DNA of 38,748 bases, taken from Pelargonium cotyledonis. Lineage: Eukaryota > Streptophyta > Magnoliopsida > Geraniales > Geraniaceae. The number at the start of each line of letters is the position of its first letter. Positions within the stretch are counted from its first letter, which is position 1. This document shows positions 11,984-22,520 of this stretch, piece after piece. The notes below the pieces were generated by a model. It saw only the letters and a program-made list of their open reading frames with translations, was not told the origin of the DNA and did no database searches. A program made the translations under genes and the position numbers. The stretch covers positions 1 through 38,748 of the forward strand of contig JAYMTA010000129.1 in the NCBI GenBank assembly GCA_036897625.1, in the 5' to 3' direction.

Positions 11984-14577
11984 GAGAGAGGTAAAGAAAC
12001 AATGTATTTATCTATTTTGTCTCTTGTATATAGTTTATTCAAAAGTTGTGTCTATTTGATAGTTGGGTTCCTGATAGATTTTCTCTGCATGAAATGAGAA
12101 GTTGAGAACACTGTAAATCCAGTCCAGTTCTGCCATGTAGGGATAATGTTCTTGTGCAACTTGTATTGATAATTGCAAAAACCCAATTTTTTGTTTGGTG
12201 TGTCACTAGTCATCTGTGCAGATTGATTCCAGTCATTGGTTTCATATTTTCTACCGCCATCTGGTTTCCATTCATGGAACCTAGGTAGTAAGTTTCTACG
12301 CATAGAAGTTTTCTAGGGCTAATGTCTTAGAGCCTCTTTAGTCTTCATTTTCCAGCTTAATGTAAACATGAAAGTCGTTTTCCTTCCTCTATCAGAGCTG
12401 GCTAGCACTTTTCCACCGGGTCTACTCTCGACTCTTAGTCATCTTTTTCATGACTGCCTCCTCTTCGTTGTCAGTTTGTTGTGTTTGTTAAGAACTCTAC
12501 ATTATCTCCTTGTACTGATTGTTTTCCGTTTCCTTTGTGCAGAAGTATACCTTTGTAAAATATGCCCAAGTGAGATTTTTACTGAAGACTGGTCATTCCC
12601 TTCCAACAGTTTGCTCATCATTGCTAAGCCATTTTGTCGAGGCAGATAGGGTCATTAGTCCGTCCCATCTTCTTTCTGTAACATACAATAGCAAGAGGTT
12701 TAGCGTCTTTTGCTCAAGCTGCTTCCTCTTCTTGGTTGGAACACATTGCTTTTAGGGAGATATTATGATTATTCATGATGATGGTTAGATTCTCAAGTTG
12801 AGAAAGTAAGATACTTTTGGTCTTCATCATTAATCCAGTCCCCGTGTCTTTGTAATCTAGCATTAGTTTAGGTACACAAATGTTTTATCATTACATAATC
12901 CCTTGTATAACATTTAAAATGTTGTAAACGAAAGCATTTATCTATATGTTATATGTATATGTTCCAAGCTTTCTGTTCGTATTGTTTATATTTGTTTCTC
13001 TGTTCCATTTTATCACTTGTTTAATTATTTTTTCCTTGTGCATTTGTAACTATTCATAGCAGATGGATGTCTTCTATAAACATTTAGGTCATACTTTTAG
13101 GTGTGATACATGTAACATTTTCTTGCTTTTATACGGAAATAATGGCATCTGGATCATACCATGTGCTCTAAATGTTCTACATCAGTGGTCTCTTAGGTGT
13201 TTATTGGCATTCATTAATGTCTAGTTATGGCCTATGGGGAAGTTTAGTATACGCAACCTGCACTTGTCAGCCGTTTGAATATTGCTCAATATGTTTCACA
13301 CTAATATTCTGTATTTTAATGACTGACCAGGAGGCACTATGGACCGGTTTATCGACCATTAGCAAGTGAACTAATTTTATTTTGGTTGCTGTTGAGGTAG
13401 GTTTGGCTGTAGCATAGCAAAGATATATTAGTATCCATTGAAGTGGTATTTTTGGATTTTACGCTTTAACTTAATATAGGTGAACATAATATCCAGTACT
13501 TTTTCATCATTTGTGCACAGTTTTTGCAACACTACATGCCAATATGTGATACCTAGTTTAGGAACCTATGGAAGTCTTCTGATGGTTTGTGGATTTGCAG
13601 TTTATTCTCTTTAAAGTAAATGTGGATTTGTAGTGATCATAGTGCTGTTTAGGCATGTTAACTTCCTTCTAAATTGGTTGGAAATTTTTGTTGAAACTGA
13701 TTTTGTTGGTGAAATTATTTATTGTATTATTATTCTGTACATTATTGTTGAAGTGATGACTAAAAGTGTCTCACATTAGTAAAATATAAGTGGCTACACA
13801 AAATAGTGTGAGTGAGATTTTACTAACTTTTTAGTAGTGGAATTTCAAAACTATTGTATGTAGCTCAATATTGAAATCTAATGGTCATTAAGTACACATG
13901 TTCGATAATAAAATCTGAGTTATTGGAGATCAGTACATCACTTTTAGCCATTAGATGGTGGAGCTTACTCAATATTTGTGTTGGTTTATCTGTAGAACTT
14001 TAACTTAGTAGACTAGGGAGTTTATGTTAATCTTTTTATGCAATTTAGCTCTGTTTTGCAGCATTGATGGTAAATGTAATCTTATTTCATGCATGGGCAA
14101 ACCATCTCTGTCGGCAGTTGAAGACATTAACTAGGCTGGCAAAAGGATTCGACCCAATCCGTTCTGTCAACCTGATTAGCCTAGCCCATACTAAGTGTTG
14201 GGTCGTCTCAGCCAGGCCTAGCAATCCGTCTTGATGCCTGACAAGAGATGAATGTTGAACAACTAGCCAAGCAAATAGAAGATATTCAAGTCCCTGCTCG
14301 GCATGAGATTGCCCTGCAAGAAGGTAATCTTCACCGATATAGAAGTTCCTGACTGTGCTGAGGTTGCCATCAGCCTTCCTCCGAGTTCTGTACTAACCTC
14401 AAGTAATCAAGCTGACATATTAGGTTTGACCGCAATACGAGACAAAAAACACTTTCCTAGGCAGTAGGCATAATGCAGTTGCTTGTCACTGCGCCCGTAA
14501 GTTTCTCATGAAAAGCCTATAATCTGGCTTTAGGCGCTGCCTTGGAGATTTTTTTCTCCATTTTCATAAAGCCAAGG
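11984..14577. other. 3' flank of the ATX-like gene; no gene recognised
   Basis: The stop codon is followed by AT-rich sequence that should include the 3' UTR in its first few hundred bases. I could not fix a polyadenylation site. A short inverted pair at about 13770-13850 (TAGTAAAAT and ATTTTACTA) may be a small MITE. A GC-richer stretch at about 14120-14480 contains a short open segment (NVEQLAKQIEDIQVPARHE, from 14251) that I cannot assign to any family. No convincing gene is visible. Confidence 0.5.
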
Positions 14578-14652
14578 GGCGACGTAGCCTAGCGGATCAA
14601 GGGGGTGGATTGTGAATCCACCATACGGCAGGTTCATTTCCCGACGTTTGCC
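14578..14652 (+). pseudogene. trnH-GUG-like: Degenerate organelle-type tRNA-His (GUG) copy
   Basis: The segment folds as a tRNA around a perfect anticodon stem, GGTGGATTGTGAATCCACC, with anticodon GTG. The D-arm side (GTAGCCTAGCGGATCAAGG) and T-arm (CAGGTTCATTTCCCG) closely resemble chloroplast and plant mitochondrial trnH-GUG. The acceptor stem has mismatches, the T stem has one, and an extra base lies before the T-arm. I therefore read it as a nuclear copy of organelle DNA that has decayed, not a working nuclear tRNA gene. A tRNA-derived SINE head is a less likely alternative, since no SINE body or tail follows. Confidence 0.65.
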
Positions 14653-15301
14653 ACAAGCCTAGTGCTACCAAACCAGCACCCCAGCCGCAGCCTCTACGAT
14701 GTGGCACTCCCTTGCAGGTATAAATCTCTATCGTTAGAAAAAAAGGGGTTCAATGTGGATGAAGTACTCAAACTCTATATGCATATATTTATTGCTTTGA
14801 AAGTATTTCTATCAAGCGTCTAACTTGATTCTTGGAGGGTTCATGTGAGAACATCATTGACCTACTAACCTTGTTTCTTGTCCTCAGATATCGGACACGA
14901 GACAGTTCAACTGGAGGAAGATTCCACCATGGTATTTCCGTATAGCTGATCTCTTTTCGGGGCACTAGTAATGTATTAAAGGATCATAATCTAAAATGTG
15001 CAGCCACCATGTGCTTATTTCGAAACTTTCTGTTCAATGAGCTATTAACTGAAATTATTAGAGCTAGTTGAAAATAGATTTGTTAAGAGTAAGAGCTTTC
15101 GGATATGCCAATTAACTGATCTTCCTATCCCAATAAGCCCAGAAAATTAGTCGTTTTGTCAACATTTCCAACCAGAACATTAAAAAGCTGTCTGAAGAGT
15201 GAAGGTCTCTCATCACTTGGTTTGACTTTTGTCAGGTAATGTTGTCCTCTTTAGCAATCATAAGTGATGACAGTTTATTCCTATGAGCTATTGAACCATA
15301 C
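14653..15301. other. Intergenic sequence, nothing recognised
   Basis: This stretch contains an isolated splice-like segment at about 14888-14930 that would read YRTRDSSTGGRFHH between an AG and a GT. I cannot attach it to any gene or family. The remainder is AT-rich with stops in all frames. Confidence 0.4.
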
Positions 15302-16460
15302 ACATACTATTTTGTAAAAGATCCAATTTGGTTCATGAATTTCGTTTTTCAACCCAATTTGGCCCTGGACATTTTTAGACAAGGGTGTGCAAACGGATAT
15401 CGAATATTTTCCCGGATACGGATGTTCAAAATCTCTTACCAATGTCCATCCATAAAAATTCCGATAACGGATACTATCCAAATATCCAAACTTTTTGACA
15501 CAATACAATACTTTGATTCATACCCAACCTCAATTGCTACTGCATTTCTCTAATAATTTCATAACATATCCCAATCAATACATATCTTTCAAATAACACA
15601 AATAAATATTAAAACAATTGTCTATGTAAGCAAAGTTATATTACAAATCAAAAGTCCATCTAACTAAAACTTTCGATCAATATTTATCCAAATCTTCAAT
15701 AAAGCTCAGACACAACTTGCAAGACTAGTTCAATAAAAAAAACTGACGAAGATATGGAGATGAAGGGAGACGTCTGACGATGTTAGGGAGGTGAAAACCA
15801 ATCCGCCGATTGCCATTTGATGAAGCTATGTAAAGCAGTCCGCTGATGAAGAGAGACAAAGCCAAGGACTTGCAATTTTGGATTTTGGTTGAGAAAACTA
15901 GGAAACAAAGAAAAAGAAAGAGTAAAGTAACGTGATCATGGTTCTGAAAGTCAAAGGCAACTAGTAGAGTAGGAATAGGAAAGTCTTTTAGGTTAGAAAA
16001 TATATTATATTAATTTTTTATACTTATTATATCATAATATTATACTCGGGATATTCGGTTTATTTACCGGATAATATCCGTATCTGTATCCGGAAATATT
16101 GATAATCTTGTCTAAACAAGTATCCAGTATCCGTTCGAATAATATCCGGAGTTCCAGATCGGATAATCGGATAACGGATTTTTTGCACAACCCTATTTTT
16201 AGACCCAAAATTTTCACTGAACTTTCAAATATTGACTCAAAATAGTCTTTACCTTTAAGGTTTATATCAAAAGTTGAGGGATTATATTGAGTCAATATTT
16301 GAAAGTTTAGGGATCATTTTGGGTAAAAAAAAAAATAGGGATCAAATTGGATTGAAATACGAAAGTTCATGAGTTATTTTGAGTTAAAAAAAAAGTTTAG
16401 TAACCAAATTGGGACAAAACACGAAAGTTCAGAGACTGAATTGAGTCTTTTATCATAAAA
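15302..16460. mobile_element. Long inverted-repeat (foldback or MULE-like) element, host of a nested hAT-like element
   Basis: The left end (GTAAAAGATCCAATTTGG, then a TTCATGAATTTCG-type run) is mirrored at the right end, whose reverse complement reads GATAAAAGACTCAATTCAG, CTGAACTTTCG and CCCAATTTGG. The right half contains several degenerate copies of the AATTTGG and GAACTTTCG module. At its core is a perfect 20-base inverted pair, 16221-16240 and 16287-16306. No transposase is visible. The element is interrupted at 15381-16194 by the hAT-like insertion, so it must be the older of the two. Confidence 0.55.
15381..16194. mobile_element. Non-autonomous hAT-like element, 814 bp
   Basis: The left terminus is AAGGGTGTGCAAACGGAT. 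The reverse complement of the right terminus is AGGGTTGTGCAAAAAATCCG. These AGGGTGTGCAAA-type ends with GGATA/TATCC-rich subterminal sequence are characteristic of plant hAT elements. A direct repeat ATTTTTAGAC abuts both ends (15371-15380 and 16195-16204). hAT transposases make 8-bp target duplications, so the two extra matching bases may be chance or part of the termini. No transposase frame is present, so it must have been moved in trans. Confidence 0.75.
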
Positions 16461-18250
16461 TTAAAACAAGTATTAGAAGTCATCACTGTTTCTGTCTCTG
16501 CATGTTTCTTCATTATAAGCAGACTCAAAACACTTCTACAGAGGTTTACAAATATAATTTTTGAATGTTGAATTTAACTGCGGCTATGAGTTGTCACCAA
16601 TGTTCTTGCGTTGATATTTCTAGGAACACTGCACAATTTTAAACCTTGTCTACATTGTATATATGATGTCGTTTATGCTGAAATAAACTATTATTGGGTC
16701 AAACGTTTAAGCGTTTTGTATTCATTTTAAGGTATCTGGTTCGAGCCTCCTTACCAACGATATGGAGTAACTCAACAGAATAATAATAAATAAATAACTA
16801 ATATTCAATAATTTAAATATGACACTTCTTCAGCAGATGTTATGGGTTCGGATTTTGTTTGGAGGAGTTGTAAAGTATCGAAAACCTATCTTATGTCATG
16901 TAACTCGGACAATTGGACCAATAATTTTTTATCTGTTAGCTCATATTCAATGCGGTTTGTTCCTAACTTAGGTACTTGAGGTTGTACCAACCTTTTTCTT
17001 TCACCTGACATGTAAAATAGATCTAAACGTTTGATTTGACATCTATCATTGGATGACACTGAGACTAGACGAGAGAAAATCAAAAATCAATTTGATTTCA
17101 TTTTAAAAACACGTTGAACCCAAAAAGAACATATCTGCGTTCTTTTAATCTTTGTTGTGTTTTTCACGTTTTTTAAGATTTTGCAAATTCCTTGGGGTTC
17201 TAAAAGTTGTACAAACCTTTTTTCATTTGTGCAGTAAAGATTTCTTTGAATATTCACCACATTCACAAGATTTTCAAACTTTGAAAAATGTCCAATATCT
17301 CTTACTTTATCACCAACATTAAATAATAACAAGTTTCATGTCACTACTCACATAATCTAAATTTTCATTAAGAATCTTGTGACACTTACAAGTAGCTGCA
17401 ATCAAGAAATCTCACTTTCACGCATCGGATTCCATTACACAACTCACATTGTTGCATGTCAAACACTTTGGACAACGACTCCCAACATTGTCATTCACGA
17501 CTTGAAACATATTAAATAACTCATATACACTACATACACATCATTCAACTTTGAAGTGGCTTAACACATTCAATTATAAATGAGAATCATATATAACTTC
17601 GGCTGCACAATACAACGTTAATAGAACACATGGTCAATAAACTATATGACACAATTGAAATTCAAAAACACATTGAGAGTCATTAGAAAACAAAGTGGAA
17701 ATAAATGTTCTCTTCTACAATCTATAAGCATGAAACATAACAAAAATGAACATAAAGGGGTCTTGAAGACAGATCACCCAAAATTTGTGACAATGTTATA
17801 TTATTGAACGATAGTGTGAAAATACATACAACATATATACTTACGAATGTGTCATATTCTCTAATGATTATGTGGAGAGCCAAACACTCTTCATAATCAA
17901 GCCATGCCACCAAATAGTCATGTGAAGACATAAACACTACCTAACAAATTGAACGTGTCCATCCCTACTGCCCTAGATATACCCTAGGTCTCCTTTTGCA
18001 AAAACAACCTCTCTCCTCCTTTTGTTTGACTGATCATAATGCAAGAAGGATGAGAGGGAACGTAATTTACCAAACAACATACTTCCTACTATATCCTGAC
18101 TTGCTGAAATAGTCTCTTTGAAGTAATTGATGGGTAAATTAGTTTTTTTTTTTTGGTTATAATAAAAAAAACTAATAGTGTAATCGACTCATGAAACAAA
18201 ATAATAATAACACCAATAATAATAATTACAATTGAGACCTTGAGATGTAC
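16461..18250. other. AT-rich intergenic block, probably decayed repeats
   Basis: No reading frame on either strand over this 1.8 kb resembles a known family. The sequence is low-complexity and AT-rich. If the candidate primer-binding site at about 18245-18270 is real, this block would be the internal region of a degraded minus-strand retroelement, but I could not find gag or pol motifs. Confidence 0.35.
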
Positions 18251-18430
18251 CGCGCTGATAACGTGTAATGAAATAATGTGATAAGTAATGGTTTATACAA
18301 TAGTTGACCATTTATATAGAGTAACAACTTACATACGAATAACAAATATAAGATAATAAGAAACTATAGTATTAATTAATAACAATATAAGTAAATACTT
18401 TTTCTCCAATATAAGTATTAATTAATAACC
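18245..18430 (-). mobile_element. Possible solo remnant of a copia-type LTR with primer-binding site
   Basis: On the minus strand the sequence reads TTACACGTTATCAGCGCGG. This resembles the ACGTTATCAGCACG string often found at the LTR to primer-site junction of plant copia elements. The AT-rich 160 bases to its right would then be the LTR end. No second LTR, target duplication or pol domain was found, so this rests on one short motif. Confidence 0.25.
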
Positions 18431-18760
18431 TATGGAAGGCGTACGACAGGTGGGGGGAGTCGAGGAGGTCTTGGTCAGGCTGCGGAGGGTCAAATGGATG
18501 ATTTTGGAGTGAGGAGCAGCATGTTAACCGGAGCAGCTGACACTTCGGAGGAGATCCGTGCCTAGCGGTTACACTCTAGGCGGACCTATAGCCGGCATGG
18601 AGCTCGTTTCAGGCTCTATGTTTGTTCGCTTCCAGATTTGCTATAGGGATGGTTTATGTTTAGTTGGTTGTTTTCTTTTGTTTTGGAGACTGTTTTTAAA
18701 TAAAATTTGAAAATTGAAAATTTGAAAGTGATTTTGCTAACTGCATTGCATATTAGTTCA
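18431..18760. other. GC-rich island of unknown origin
   Basis: From about 18440 to 18620 the base composition shifts sharply to GC-rich (for example GGCGGACCTATAGCCGGCAT), unlike the AT-rich flanks. No frame stays open for long and no family was recognised. It may be the 3' part of a retroelement or an untranslated exon. Confidence 0.3.
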
Positions 18761-18876
18761 CATGGACTGTTCTCAAGCCCCAACGGCTAGTCCTTCTTCC
18801 CTCTCCCCATCCTCTTTTTTCTTTTTCTCCAAGCAACTGCACCACCACCTTCATAGTCTTCTTCTTGCTATTTCCG

Positions 18877-18990
18877 GCAAGACGAATCTGGGTTTTAGCC
18901 TCCCAAAAGAAACTATTTCTCCCCTTTCAATTGCAAGACGAATCTGGGTTTACGTCGATATATCGCTTGCCCCCCTTTCAACTGCACTAT
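18877..18990. repeat. Imperfect tandem duplication, about 56-bp unit
   Basis: The 19-base string GCAAGACGAATCTGGGTTT occurs at 18877 and again at 18933. A CCCCTTTCAA(T/C)TGCA string follows each copy (18921 and about 18972). The unit is therefore duplicated with a spacing of about 51-56 bases. It lies in a C/T-rich segment (18762-19130) that is open in one frame and could be a 5' leader, but I do not recognise a protein. Confidence 0.7.
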
Positions 18991-19210
18991 CATCATCGTC
19001 TCTTTTGTGTTTCCTTTTCCTTAAAACTCATTCGATTTCTTCAATCATTCAACAAACGAGACTCTTTCGGAATCTCACGAGAAAGTGAAAACCCCCACTG
19101 GTTCTGGAATTTTCTCGCTTTAGAAAGTCCATAAACAGTGTTCTTGCAATTCAATTCCCCTAGAAAGTAAGTGTAAGCCAGAGAGTAGACTTCATTGATC
19201 GGAAAGAGAA

Positions 19211-19366
19211 ATGAAGTGGGTCAACAGCGAGGATTCTCCATCAAGGGGAATCTTGACTCCGCCGACATCGGGGAATTCGCTGCCGCGACACTCCCAGCTA
19301 TGCCCATGTCGGAGAGGAAGTGGTCGGCGTGAATAAAGCTGACAGTTTTCATGTCATCCAGATGGT
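19211..19366 (+). pseudogene. Relic resembling the N-terminus of MS5/SDI1-like TPR proteins
   Basis: Three short in-order peptides in three different frames resemble the start of plant MS5/TDM1/SDI1-family proteins. They are SPSRGILTPPTSGNS (from 19211, frame of the ATG), PMSERKWS (from about 19303) and NKADSFHVIQM (from about 19332). Family members carry a TPP-rich start, a SERKR motif and then DSFHVIHKVP before the TPR repeats. Here two frameshifts separate the pieces and the TPR region does not follow. It is most simply a truncated, frameshifted copy. The match is short and from memory, so confidence is limited. Confidence 0.4.
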
Positions 19367-19766
19367 GAGAGATAATTAAGGGCTCAATAATTCAACTGGT
19401 TTAGATCAGTGGATTTTTTTATTGATATGTGGTTGGTTTGAAGTTGCTTTCATGTTTGATTTGTGTCTTGCTTCTTTTTCTTGTAGTTGGTTCAATCATT
19501 TTTTGGGATCTTAGTGTTCTTTGTTTACTGCTAAGTATCTGGAAAGCAATTATTGGAAAAAAAAAATTATTGGGGCTTTTTCCTCAACCGAGTTACACAC
19601 GTAATCTTGAAAACTTGCATGTCATGGTAGCAGTAGTTAAGTTCTAGAAATTACCCGTTTCAATTTCCCCTTTTTTTCTTTGACTAGATGTGTTGGTTCA
19701 AGACAGAAAAATGGCTAGTACATACACATCTACATCTTCCTCCATATCTTCACTTTTTAGCTCAGT

Positions 19767-20015
19767 GGTTGTTTGGTAACACTTCTACTTGTTTCTTGAA
19801 GCACTTACAGAAGCATTTACGTTTGGTAACAAAAGCAAAAAAAAATATTTTTATATTAATTATATTATTATTTTATTAGATCATCATTAGCTTTTCTTTC
19901 ACTTCTCCATCATTGCAAAGTAGAGAGAGAAAATTTGATTTTTTTGATGATTTGGCTTTATTTGATTGGGTGTGCAGCCACTTCTGCAGGCCCATAAGTG
20001 TTCCCAAACAAGGCC
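19767..20015. mobile_element. Small MITE, about 250 bp
   Basis: The left end reads GGTTGTTTGGTAACACTTCT. The reverse complement of the right end reads GGCCTTGTTTGGGAACACTT. The ends share TTGTTTGG(T/G)AACACTT, and both arms also carry an AGAAG-type motif further in. The short length, terminal repeats and absence of coding sequence fit a hAT-type MITE. Flanking TTAGCTCA and TTAGCCTA may be an eroded 8-bp target duplication. Confidence 0.5.
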
Positions 20016-20811
20016 TTAGCCTACACACGTTATCATTTACGTTTTTGAAGTTTAAAACTGTGGAGATTCATTTTAAGAATGTACCTTCATGATAATTGGG
20101 TGAGGGAAAATTACATATGCTGAAAACCTAATAAAAAAGAAGTTTCCATTACAGAGAACCTAATAGAGGATGGGGCAACAGTTTCTCTAGTAGATATGTA
20201 TGTCTCTAGGGGAGTGTCAGAGGTTTTAAAAGGAAAACTCATGGTAATATAATCTCTTACCCTCTATTCCTTTCATACTAAGGGGTATGTTTTGAAGTTC
20301 ATATTTCTTTTCATCTGATCTGTTATACATTGAACGACATGTTGATACTTTTTGCAATGCCTAGATTGCATCTTCAGGAAGGCCAGATGCTATTTCATGA
20401 GCACGACCTGTTTTCTCGGGTAAATATTGTTCTCTCGTGTGTGTGAATACACAGAAAAGTAAATGTACATAAAGACACATTTGTATATTATGGATCTCTA
20501 TTTTTATTTTGTTTATCTTTTCACATGTCGTACAAAGTGCACATAGAAATAGATGCATACATATGCATCTAAACGTGCACGAAACTTTGATATAGATACA
20601 GATGTATAAGTATTTATATTGCAGACTTCTTTTTTTAGTTGTGTTATCCTATCTGAGAACAAGTATGCATGCTAGAAAAAGTAATTTTATACATAAAACA
20701 CACACAGGGGTGTAGATATATCATGCATATGCTTTTATATATTGTGGACCTTTATGTTTTTGCATCTGTTATTCTATATGATCAATAAATTGTTGTGTCC
20801 TGCAAACAGCA

Positions 20812-21452
20812 ATGTGTGAAAAACTTTACATTCTTGAGGGTGATTTGGGTGCTGGAAGGTATGCTTTCTTCTTGATCTTCATTATAATTTAACATAATTC
20901 TAGTATTTGAATCTGGATTTCTGAGAAGAGAAGTAAAACTTATGCCTGATAAGCTAATTTGAATAACAGTAGAAATCTTTCTTGGATGTATTAACTGAAT
21001 AGGAAAGACGTACCAAAGTAATCGGGCAGGCCCTGGCTGGTGTATCCTTATGGCGCTAGGTCCAGAGAGTAGACATCCAGGAGTTCCCTACATAGTTTTT
21101 CCGGGTAAGTCCATGTCCTTAAATCTGTTCTTTAACATTTTGTACTAGTCTATTTTTGAACACTAACTTCCTTTTCCCCGCCCTTACGGAAATGTTGGTG
21201 ACAGTGGAGCCTTGGCCGGACTAGTGAAGTCCATGGCTCGCCCAGTCAGAGTTTCATCAACAAAAGAGCTCATTCTTGTAAGGCCTGTCACTATCTAACT
21301 ATATCTTGCATTTTTTCTTTGAGCTGATTCCTAGTTTAAGGGTAATATTCTTTTCTTTAAATGGTTTTGTCCTCCAGGTCCAGCCCGGTGCCTTGAAGCA
21401 AGGAGGAATTCCCTTGATTGCATGTTGTATCCCTGCTGCAGAACAAGCAAGT
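20812..21452 (+). CDS. Exons of an unidentified gene or gene fragment
   Basis: Up to four candidate exons have good splice signals: about 20812-20859 (donor AG|GTATGC), 21003-21104 (donor GG|GTAAGT), about 21225-21277 (donor CTT|GTAAGG) and 21378-21452 (donor AGT|GTAAGT). The second reads KTYQSNRAGPGWCILMALGP and onward. The third and fourth join in phase as KSMARPVRVSSTKELILV and QPGALKQGGIPLIACCIPAA. If the third exon instead starts at the stronger acceptor, 21205, the phases fail unless a frameshift is assumed. I find no start codon context upstream and no further exons downstream. I do not recognise the family. It could be a 5'- and 3'-truncated gene fragment or a pseudogene with preserved splice sites. 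Confidence 0.35.
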
Positions 21453-22324
21453 GTAAGTAATGGTTAATAACTCTGAATGTTCAAATCACAAGGAAAGTAG
21501 TGCAAACATAAACACGATTAAGCAGTAGTATGTGCATATGTGTGCACTGCATTTGGTTTTGAACTATATGCAATGCATTGGCCACAATGATTGAACAAAG
21601 CCTTGTTAACTTTTGATGCAAAAAGATGTTTAAATTCCAGGGACCAAGAGTACTCTACTGTGGAGAGTTAGAAAGATGAAAATTAAAAATTGGGCATTAA
21701 TTTTGAGGGAAGCAGAATACTTCTAGACATTTCATAATAGGAGGTACATTGAAGAATTAAAAACTTTAAGGTCGACATTGCAAGGGACTTCATATCTAAG
21801 GGGATATAGCAAAATGGTGATTAACTTATATTAATATCTGATTATGATTTTTTGGGGGTTCTATTATTTTTAAGATTTCTATTTTCAATGCTAATGCGAG
21901 ATATACTTTTCATGAAACTATTCAAAATTATTATTTCTATCTGTGTTCAAATTATCTACATTCAGATTATGAGTCCAAGAAAACTGATTAAATGTGCTGT
22001 AGGGATCACAATTAGTAAACCCTGTAGTAGGGTCGTATTATGGAGGGTCTCGGAGTGTCTGTTGCTAGAGTGTATAAATGGAAACTTGAAAATGACATAA
22101 TATATCTGTCTTTATCCGTTCGACGCCTACACTTACATTGAATTAGTGAATGTATTCAAGTTGAAAATTGTGTGTGTAACAATGTCATTGTAGACCTTTA
22201 TTAATCGGTAATGACTAAAGAGTAAAAGACAGTGTTGCTAGCAATTTTTCCAAAGAAGGCTATGTCTTGGATCCAGAAAATGATGTATCATGGACATCTT
22301 TAATGTCATTTTCTGTGGGTTTTA
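21453..22324. other. Non-coding stretch, nothing recognised
   Basis: AT-rich sequence follows the last candidate exon of the unidentified gene. No continuation of the reading frame, terminal repeat or RNA gene was seen. Confidence 0.4.
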
Positions 22325-22339
22325 ACTTTCCTTCTTCTT

Positions 22340-22505
22340 CTTCTTCTTCTTCTTTTTTTTTTTTTTTTAACTAATTAGTTGAGCTACACAATAGGGGGTA
22401 GCTCTCCCCTTTATACCCCACCCCACCCGACGCAATGGGATTTGAACCCACGACCTCCCACATAGAGATGCGTGTTCTTAACCATTGTGCCATCCCCTAG
22501 GAGAC
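22340..22505 (-). mobile_element. tRNA-derived SINE with target-site duplication
   Basis: On the minus strand the element starts GTCTCCTAGGGGATGGCACA. It carries an A-box-like GGCACAATGGTTAAGA and a B-box GGTTCAAATCC, the split RNA polymerase III promoter of a tRNA-related head. It then has a short G/C-rich body and ends in an A run passing into AAG repeats. A perfect 15-base direct repeat, ACTTTCCTTCTTCTT, flanks it at 22325-22339 and 22506-22520. The intact duplication and promoter boxes suggest a fairly recent insertion. SINEs carry no protein and depend on LINE enzymes for movement. Confidence 0.85.
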
Positions 22506-22520
22506 ACTTTCCTTCTTCTT

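Noticed and set aside
16032..16295. Minus-strand frame across the right end of the hAT-like element as a transposase fragment
   Set aside because: It crosses the element boundary and shows no transposase motif.
18762..19134. Open frames in the C/T-rich segment as a protein-coding first exon
   Set aside because: Two overlapping frames stay open because of base composition. Neither peptide resembles a family, and the sequence contains a tandem duplication. I left it as possible leader sequence only.
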